A stretch of 64,000 nucleotides of DNA, taken from JAJPKK01 sp963702755 (GTDB taxonomy: Bacteria > Pseudomonadota > Alphaproteobacteria > Rhizobiales > Xanthobacteraceae). Below are positions 58,446-64,000 of this stretch, piece after piece. Below the pieces are notes generated by a model. The model did no database searches. It had not been told where the DNA came from and was given only the letters and a program-made list of their open reading frames with translations. The translations under genes were made by a program, and so were the position numbers. The stretch spans positions 122,871-186,870 of the forward strand of contig CAVPDZ010000026.1 of NCBI GenBank assembly GCA_963702755.1, read 5' to 3'. Numbering within the stretch: the stretch's first letter is position 1; each line of letters opens with the position of its first letter.

Positions 58446-59348
58446 TCACTCCGCAAAGAAATCGAGGAGCGCCTTCGCCGTCGCCTGCGGATTTTCTTCC
58501 GGCAGATAGTGCCCGCAATCGATCGCAAAGCCGCGCACGTCGGTCGCCCATTGGCGCCAGGTGTCGAGCGGGTTCTTGGTCTCGCTCGGAATGCCGGCCG
58601 ATCCCCAGATGGCGAGCATCGGGCAGGTGATTTTCCGCCCCGCGGCGCGGTCGGCCTCGTCATGGGCGAGATCGGTGGTACGGCCGGCGCGATAATCTTC
58701 GCAGGTCGCGTGAATGCGCAGCGGATCGGAGAAGAATGCCCGGTAATGGGCAAGCGCGCGCGGATCGAACGGCGCGAGGCTCTTGGCCTTGGTGCCCGGC
58801 GCGGTCTTCCAGTCCCAGAACGCGATCGGATCGCGGCCGATGATGTTTTCCGGGCCCGGCGCCGGCAGCGCGAGGAAGGTCCAGTGCCAGATGCGATAGG
58901 CGAGGCGGGCGTCGATGTCGTGCCACATGGCGTAGGTCGGCACGATGTCGAGGGTCGCAAGCTTGGCGAGCCGTCCCGGATGATCGAGCGCCAGGCGATA
59001 GGCGACGCGCCCGCCGCGGTCATGCCCGGCGAGACTGAACCGCGCGTGGCCGAGCGCTTCCATCACCTCGACCATCGCGGCAGCCATGGCGCGCTTGGTG
59101 TAGGGCGCATGGTCAGCGCCCGCCTCCGGCACCGCCGACCAGCCGTAGCCGGGCAGGTCGGGAATGACGAGCGCGAAACGCTGCGCCAGTTCCCCGGCAA
59201 CCTTGTGCCACATGACGCTCGTCTGCGCGTAGCCGTGAAGCAGCATCAGCGGCGGCCCGCTGCCGCCGACGCGCGCATAAATTCGTCCCGCCGACGTGTC
59301 GATCCAGCGCGAAGCGAAACCGGGAAAGAGATCGGCAAGATCGGGCAT
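58446..59348 (-). CDS. Haloacetate (fluoroacetate) dehalogenase-like alpha/beta hydrolase
   Basis: 300 aa, intact. Nucleophile Asp with two Arg in AGHDRGGRVAYRLALDHPGR, general acid/base His in DCGHYLPEENP, catalytic Asp in ATLDIVPTY, and the halide-pocket pattern His-Trp in YRIWHWTFLALPAPGPENII plus Tyr in CEDYRAG. From memory the whole chain resembles Rhodopseudomonas RPA1163 fluoroacetate dehalogenase, including the start MPDLADLFPGF and the position of Asp110. Start ATG 59348 has GAGG 6 nt upstream; ATG 59354 overlaps the ligase stop. Co-transcribed with the aryl-CoA ligase gene, which is unusual for this enzyme. It may instead act on another ester or halo acid. Confidence 0.9.
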   Translation of the reverse strand: MPDLADLFPGFASRWIDTSAGRIYARVGGSGPPLMLLHGYAQTSVMWHKVAGELAQRFALVIPDLPGYGWSAVPEAGADHAPYTKRAMAAAMVEVMEALGHARFSLAGHDRGGRVAYRLALDHPGRLAKLATLDIVPTYAMWHDIDARLAYRIWHWTFLALPAPGPENIIGRDPIAFWDWKTAPGTKAKSLAPFDPRALAHYRAFFSDPLRIHATCEDYRAGRTTDLAHDEADRAAGRKITCPMLAIWGSAGIPSETKNPLDTWRQWATDVRGFAIDCGHYLPEENPQATAKALLDFFAE

Positions 59349-59350
59349 GG

Positions 59351-60996
59351 TCATCCTCGCGTGCGCAACGAGCGCCGGTCGATCTTGAGCAGCGTCGTGC
59401 GCGGCAGCTCGTCGATGAACTCGAAGCGCGCCGGCACCTTGTAGCCGCCGAGCGGGCGCACGGCGGCGCACAGTTCCGCGATCAGCGCGTCGCTCTGTTC
59501 GAAGCCCTGGCGCAGCACGACGTAGGCTTTCGGCTTGGTGAAGCCGTCATCGTCCGCGAACGAGACCACCGCGGCCTCGCGCACCGCCGCGTGCCCGGTG
59601 AGTGCCGCCTCGATGTCGATCGGCGTCACCCACAGGCCCTTGACCTTGAACATGTCGTTGTCGCGGCCCGAGAACCAGAAGAAGCCGTCCTCGTCGAAAT
59701 AGAGGTTGTCGCCGGTGCGCGTCCATTCGCCGATGAAGGTCTCGCGCGACTTGTCGTACTTGCGCCAATAGAAGAAGCACGCGGTCTTGCTCTTGATCCA
59801 GGCTTCGCCCGGCACGTTCGGTTCGGTGACATCGCCGTGGTCCGGGTTCACCAGCCGCACCTCGTAGCCGAACACCGGCTTGCCGAGGCTGCCGCGCTTG
59901 AATTCCCGCTGGCGGTTCGCGATCCACTCATAGGTGATCTCCGAACTGCCGATCGAATTGAACAGCTCGACGCCGAACTCCTGGTGGAAGCGCGAAAAGA
60001 TTTCCGGCGGGATTTTTTCCGACGCGCTGACGACGAAGTCGAGCGCCGGGAAAGTGCGGCTTGGTGCCGGAGAGCCGCACGTGCTCGAGGATGTTCTTGA
60101 GCACGGTCGGCACCGTGACGAGCTTCGTCACCTTGTGGTCCGCCATCGTCTGCAGCACGACGTCGGGCGTCGGCGGCTTGCGGATCAGCACCGCGGTCGC
60201 GCCCCAATAGAGCGGGATCAGCAGGCCCGGCCATAGCCCGTGGGTGAAGTACTTTTTTGACGTGGCGAGGACGACGTCGCTTTCGCGGTACTGCCAGAAT
60301 TTTCCGTGGCGCGCCGGCACCAGCATGAAATCATGGGCGAGGTGGGTGATGCCCTTGGCGGTGCCGGTCGTGCCGCCGGAGAAGAACATGTAGACGACAT
60401 CGTTCGGGTGGCGCGGGCAGGGCGCAATTGCCGGCGCGTTCGTCTCCGCGACGCGCAGCGAATCCGAGCACATTGCGCTGTGCGAACTTCGCCGCGATCT
60501 CGGCGGAGACGTCGCCGCGAATGATGATGGTCTGCAACGTCGCCGGCAGCTCGCGCGCGATCTCGACGAGTTTGCCGAGTTGCTCGGCATCGATGAACAG
60601 CATCCGCGCCGCGGTGTCGCGCAGGAAGTAGAGGAGATCGCGCGGCTTGTAGAGATCGGAGACGACGGCGGGAATGGCACCGGCCCCGACCGTCGCAAGC
60701 CACATCACCACATAGTCGAGGCTGTCGGTGCCGAACAGGAGAATGCGGTCTTCCGGCACGACGCCGATCGCCCGCAGCCCCGCCGACGCCGTCGCAACGC
60801 GCTCGGCAAGCGCGCGGTACGTGGTCGCTTCGCCATCGACGATGACGGCCGGCTTGTGCTCCACCGGCGTGCCGAGATGGCGATCGAGCAGCAGCGTGGT
60901 CGGCGTGATTGCGTCCGGTATTTCCGGGTCCACCCAGGCGCGCCACTCCGGGCCGTAGATGCGATCGTCGTAGCTGGTCGGAACGCGCTCAAGCAT
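59351..60996 (-). CDS. Benzoate-CoA ligase-like acyl-CoA synthetase (two frame breaks)
   Basis: About 545 residues in three frames. N-terminal part: YGPEWRAWVDPEIPDAITPT and DRILLFGTDSLDYVVMWLAT; P-loop VVYMFFSGGTTGTAKGITHL; then LIPLYWGATAVLIRKPPTPD, VELFNSIGSSEITYEWIANR-type region, EWTRTGDNLYFDEDGFFWFS and the Lys region PRTTLLKIDRRSLRTRG. Breaks lie near 60465 and 60045. The architecture is that of benzoate/4-hydroxybenzoate-CoA ligases. Start 60996 (MLERVPTSYDD); ATG 61032 is possible. Its stop lies 3 nt before the hydrolase start. Confidence 0.85.
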
Positions 60997-61095
60997 GGCT
61001 GGTCGATGGTGTTCTAATATTTGGGCACGCATCGTATCGCGGACGGGCAGGGCGGGCAAAGCGCCGCACGCGGCCGCACCGGCCCGACCGCGGCG

Positions 61096-62103
61096 CTATT
61101 CCTCGCCCGTGATGTCGAGCGCGCGGACCACCTCGCCCCAGCGCGCAACCTCGGCAGCGATGTAGCGCGTGAACCCCGCGGGGTCGGCGTCGAGCGGCGC
61201 CGAGGCATCGTTCTCCGCGAGCTTCTTCATCTGCGGCTCGGCGAGGAAGGCGCGCGCTTCCCGGTTGATGCGGGCGACGATCTCCGGATCGAGATTCTTC
61301 GGGGCCGAGAGCCCGAACCATGAGAACAGCACGAGGTCCGGATAGCCCAGTTCGGCGAACGTCGGCACGTCGGGCAACGCCGCCACGCGCTCGGGCGAGG
61401 AGATGGCCAGCGCCGTCAGCGCGCCGCTGCGGATATGTTCGCCGAGGGTCGATACCGGCAGGAAGATCGCCGGCACGTGGCCCGCGATGGCGTCGCTCAC
61501 CGCCGGGCCGCCGCCGCGATAGGGCACGTGCTGCATCGTGATGTGCGCGAGGTGCTGAAAATATTCGCCGCCGATATTGCCGAGCCCGCCGCGGTTCGCG
61601 GCCGTATAGGAGAGCTTCTCGGCCTTCGCCTTGGCGATGAAGCCGTCAAGCGTGCGCACGCCGAGACCGGGATAGACCGCGAGCACGTAAGGCGAGCGGG
61701 TCAGCATGACGATGTGGGTGAAGTCCGCGACCGGATCATAGCCCGCGGTCTTGGAGACGAGCGGCACCGTGAGGTTCGAGGCCGAATTCGACACCAGCAG
61801 CGTATAGCCGTCGGGCTTTGCAGCGGCGACGAAGGCCGCGCCCAGCGCATTGCCGTTGCCGGGCTTGTTCTCGATGATGAAGGATTGGTGGAACGTCGCC
61901 TGCAAGTGCTGGGCGACAAGCCGCGCCGCCGCATCGGACGAGCCGCCCGCCGCCGCCGGCACGATGATGCGCACGAGCCGCGCCGGCCAGCTTTGCTCGG
62001 CCGCGGCCGCAATGCCGATCGCACCCGCGGCGATTGCGGCCGCAAACACGGCCGCTCGAACGAGAACGCGCGCGCTCAATGCGCGGTCCGCTCTTCGCGC
62101 CAC
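61096..62103 (-). CDS. Bug-family (TctC-like) periplasmic receptor
   Basis: 335 aa. Signal with ARVLVRAAVFAAAIAAGAIG ending AAAAEQS. Mature Bug motifs: VRIIVPAAAGGSSDAAARLV, SFIIENKPGNGNALG, MQHVPYRGGGPAVSDAI and LPDVPTFAELGYPDLVLFSW. The longest frame starts at GTG 62103; a TTG at 62079 would overlap the dioxygenase stop by 4 nt and still keep a full signal. It presumably binds the aromatic or hydroxy acid handled by the flanking enzymes. Confidence 0.9.
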   Translation of the reverse strand: MARRADRALSARVLVRAAVFAAAIAAGAIGIAAAAEQSWPARLVRIIVPAAAGGSSDAAARLVAQHLQATFHQSFIIENKPGNGNALGAAFVAAAKPDGYTLLVSNSASNLTVPLVSKTAGYDPVADFTHIVMLTRSPYVLAVYPGLGVRTLDGFIAKAKAEKLSYTAANRGGLGNIGGEYFQHLAHITMQHVPYRGGGPAVSDAIAGHVPAIFLPVSTLGEHIRSGALTALAISSPERVAALPDVPTFAELGYPDLVLFSWFGLSAPKNLDPEIVARINREARAFLAEPQMKKLAENDASAPLDADPAGFTRYIAAEVARWGEVVRALDITGEE

Positions 62104-63074
62104 CAGCCGAACCGCTGCATCACCGGTTCATCGGTCACGCGGAACAGGATGGCGTCGTCCGTCGCCTGATGGAAATGCGGCCGCCACGCGGGCGCGGCCA
62201 TCACGTCGCCGCGCCGCCAGTGGAAGCGCTCGCCGTCGATCGTGGTCGTGCCGCTGCCCTGCACCACCGCATAGATGTTGTTCGCCGTCGTCCGGTAGGG
62301 TGCGGTCGCAACGCCCGGCGCAAGCTTCATCATATAGAGCGCGGTCGTCGCGAGCGCCGGATGGCCAAGCTCGATCTGCGTCGCGAACGGCCCGGCGGGG
62401 TCGGGCTGCGCGTCGGCGAGCCGCCGCAGCGTCTCTTTGTGGGTGAAGACGAACGGCGAGTCGGTCGTTGCCGCGACCGCGGGCGCGCTCGCCCGTTCAC
62501 CCGAGAGATTGTCCTCTTCCTCCTCGACCTCGAAGAACATCGGTTCGAGCAGCTGCACCAGCGGCGCGTCGAGGAAGTCGAGCCAGTAGGCGCAGGCCTT
62601 GCTGTGGTTGCCGTGACCGTGCGTCGACCAGTTCGGCGTCAGCAGCACGTCGCCGGGCAGCATGGCGATATTGGTGCCGTCGACCTCGGTGTAGGTGCCG
62701 GGCTCGGCATCGAGGATGAGGCGCAGCGCGTTCGGCGTATGGCGATGCACCCGCGCCCATTCGCCGGGCATGATCATCTGGTAGGCGGTCACGAGCGTGC
62801 GCACCGTGGCGTAAGTGTTGCCTTCCGTCGGGTTGAACAGGATGAGGTTGCGCCGTTCGGCGAGCGCCGTGTTGATGAGCCGCCCGGCGGCGTCGAGCGC
62901 GCCGCGCGCAAGCTCATATTTCCAATGCGCCGGCACGAAGGTCTTGCGCGGCGCCGGCCACAACGATGGCGTCGGCTTGTTCCAGCCCGCCCCCATGCCG
63001 ACCTTGTCGAGCTTGCCGTAAAGTTCCTCGAGCGTGCCCGAGTGGGCGAGATCGGTTTGCGTAGGCGATGACAT
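62076..63074 (-). CDS. Gentisate 1,2-dioxygenase-like bicupin
   Basis: 332 aa. N-terminal cupin with the iron-ligand region EWARVHRHTPNALRLILDAE and LPGDVLLTPNWSTHGHGNHS; C-terminal cupin with YAVVQGSGTTTIDGERFHWR and APAWRPHFHQATDDAILFR. Cleaves the ring of gentisate or a related hydroxy-aromatic acid (salicylate or 1-hydroxy-2-naphthoate are relatives). Start ATG 63074 has GAGGG upstream; the longer frame to 63176 runs into a repeat and is rejected. Confidence 0.9.
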   Translation of the reverse strand: MSSPTQTDLAHSGTLEELYGKLDKVGMGAGWNKPTPSLWPAPRKTFVPAHWKYELARGALDAAGRLINTALAERRNLILFNPTEGNTYATVRTLVTAYQMIMPGEWARVHRHTPNALRLILDAEPGTYTEVDGTNIAMLPGDVLLTPNWSTHGHGNHSKACAYWLDFLDAPLVQLLEPMFFEVEEEEDNLSGERASAPAVAATTDSPFVFTHKETLRRLADAQPDPAGPFATQIELGHPALATTALYMMKLAPGVATAPYRTTANNIYAVVQGSGTTTIDGERFHWRRGDVMAAPAWRPHFHQATDDAILFRVTDEPVMQRFGWWREERTAH

Positions 63075-63100
63075 GAGACCCTCGTGGTGGGTAGTGGTGC

Positions 63101-63186
63101 GTAGCCCGCATTGAGCGAAGCGAAATGCGGGAGCACTCTTATCGCAATGTTGGCCCCGGATTTCGCGTGCGCTCAATCCGGGCTAC
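63101..63186. repeat. Intergenic palindromic element, family D, short copy
   Basis: 86 bp, ends GTAGCCCGCATTGAGCGAAG and GCGCTCAATCCGGGCTAC. Shorter core than 51382-51520 and 54886-55023. It lies between the enoyl-CoA hydratase and dioxygenase genes, inside a probable operon. Confidence 0.8.
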
Positions 63187-63223
63187 GGCGCTCCGGAATG
63201 ACTGCCATCATAACTTAATCCGC

Positions 63224-63952
63224 TCAGTGCTTCTTGCGGATTTCGCTCGATGAGTTGACGACAGCGTGCAGGTTGCGCGCGTAGTCGACGGCGGACGGCA
63301 CGTCCATGGTCATGGCGCGGCGCAGATAATCCTTCACGCCTTCGCTCGCGACCGGCGGCGCCTGGAGGATGTTCGCGCACAGCTTCTTGAGTTCATCCTC
63401 CAATGCGGCGCGCGGCACCACGTCGCTGACGATGCCGTAGGAGAGCGCGCGCTCGGCGGTGACCTCCTTGGTCGAGTAGATGAGATAGGTCGCGGCCTTG
63501 CGGCCCACCCGGTCGACGAAGGCCGACGCCACCATGGTCGGCAGGATGTTGTGCAGCATCTCCGGCACCTGGAAGGTGGCGTTGTCGGTCGCGATCGTGA
63601 TGTCCGCGACCGCGGCGACGGCGCAGCCGAAGCCGAGCGCCCGGCCTTGCACCACCGCGACCACCGGGACGGCGCAATCGCGGATCGCGCCATAGGTGTT
63701 GAACACGATGTCGGAGAACCGCCGCCGCTCCATCGCCTCCGGATTGCCGGACGGCGGCGGCGCATCGCGGCCGACGCAGAAGTCCTTGCCGGCGCCGCGC
63801 AGCAGCACCATGCGCGAGGTCTTCGGCGCCCCGGCAACGATCGCGGTCAGTTCCTGCGCCATGGCGTCGGTCATGGCGTTGCCAATGTCCGGCCGGTTGA
63901 TGGTGACGCGCAGGATGCCGCCATCCTGTTGGACGATGATGTTCTCACTCAT
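63224..63952 (-). CDS. Enoyl-CoA hydratase/isomerase (crotonase family)
   Basis: 242 aa, intact. Crotonase oxyanion-hole segments MVLLRGAGKDFCVGRDAPPP and VVAVVQGRALGFGCAVAAVA, followed by DITIATDNATFQVPEM. The usual first catalytic Glu (in GGGxE type motifs) reads GFGCAVA and the second lies near FQVPEM, so activity may be hydratase, isomerase or another crotonase reaction. First visible gene of the minus-strand catabolic operon. Confidence 0.9.
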   Translation of the reverse strand: MSENIIVQQDGGILRVTINRPDIGNAMTDAMAQELTAIVAGAPKTSRMVLLRGAGKDFCVGRDAPPPSGNPEAMERRRFSDIVFNTYGAIRDCAVPVVAVVQGRALGFGCAVAAVADITIATDNATFQVPEMLHNILPTMVASAFVDRVGRKAATYLIYSTKEVTAERALSYGIVSDVVPRAALEDELKKLCANILQAPPVASEGVKDYLRRAMTMDVPSAVDYARNLHAVVNSSSEIRKKH

Positions 63953-64000
63953 GCTGCTCTCCGGTTCTCCTTCGTTGCAGGGCGCGCGACACGCAAACCC

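Noticed and set aside
1..64000. tRNA, rRNA, insertion sequence or prophage
   Set aside because: No cloverleaf with flanking T-loop consensus, no ribosomal RNA blocks and no transposase, integrase or phage structural motif were found when reading both strands.

Overview
The window is a GC-rich chromosomal segment of an alphaproteobacterium, most likely a soil or freshwater member of the Hyphomicrobiales close to Bradyrhizobium, Rhodopseudomonas, Pseudolabrys or Rhodoplanes. The reasons are the base composition, several orphan Bug-type periplasmic receptors, a hydrolase that resembles the Rhodopseudomonas fluoroacetate dehalogenase, FNR/FixK-type boxes and many intergenic palindromic elements. 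No rRNA, tRNA, CRISPR array, phage or transposase gene was seen.

Layout. 1-2.0 kb: a flavin-dependent oxidoreductase (5' end outside the window) and a Bug receptor. 2.1-17.3 kb: a block that looks oxygen-regulated. It holds PHA synthase, a five-gene HlyD/ABC exporter operon, chaB, an Mg2+ P-type ATPase, a two-gene unit of unknown purpose (PhoU-like protein plus a pyruvate phosphate dikinase without its PEP barrel) and a CBS-BON protein. Four FNR/FixK-like palindromes lie at its promoters. 17.5-25 kb: a broken autotransporter, an L,D-transpeptidase, an exported protein, an FkbM methyltransferase and a FATP-type acyl-CoA synthetase. 25.2-27.6 kb: a methionine pair (metZ-like and metA-like). 27.6-31 kb: a small acyl-carrier-protein cluster. 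31-32.5 kb: a methyltransferase and idi.

32.7-44.4 kb: a probable aromatic-acid locus with two molybdenum hydroxylase large subunits whose 3' ends overlap, a receptor, a UbiD decarboxylase and a TauABC/SsuABC-like importer. 44.7-50.2 kb: a 2-hydroxyacid dehydrogenase, an M24-fold protein and a three-gene sugar/envelope set. 50.3-56.9 kb: small proteins, malonyl-CoA decarboxylase with a TRAP transporter (a matPQM-matA-like set) and a ModA-like protein. 57-64 kb: an MFS carrier and a minus-strand catabolic operon (enoyl-CoA hydratase, gentisate dioxygenase-like cupin, Bug receptor, aryl-CoA ligase, haloacetate dehalogenase-like hydrolase).

Caution on sequence quality. About 30 single-base frame breaks interrupt otherwise well conserved genes. 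The second reading frame usually resumes exactly where the family sequence requires, so most are probably consensus errors. I give such genes as one feature with the break position and reserve 'pseudogene' for the autotransporter. Start codons were chosen by Shine-Dalgarno spacing, 4-nt operon overlaps and family length where these were visible.
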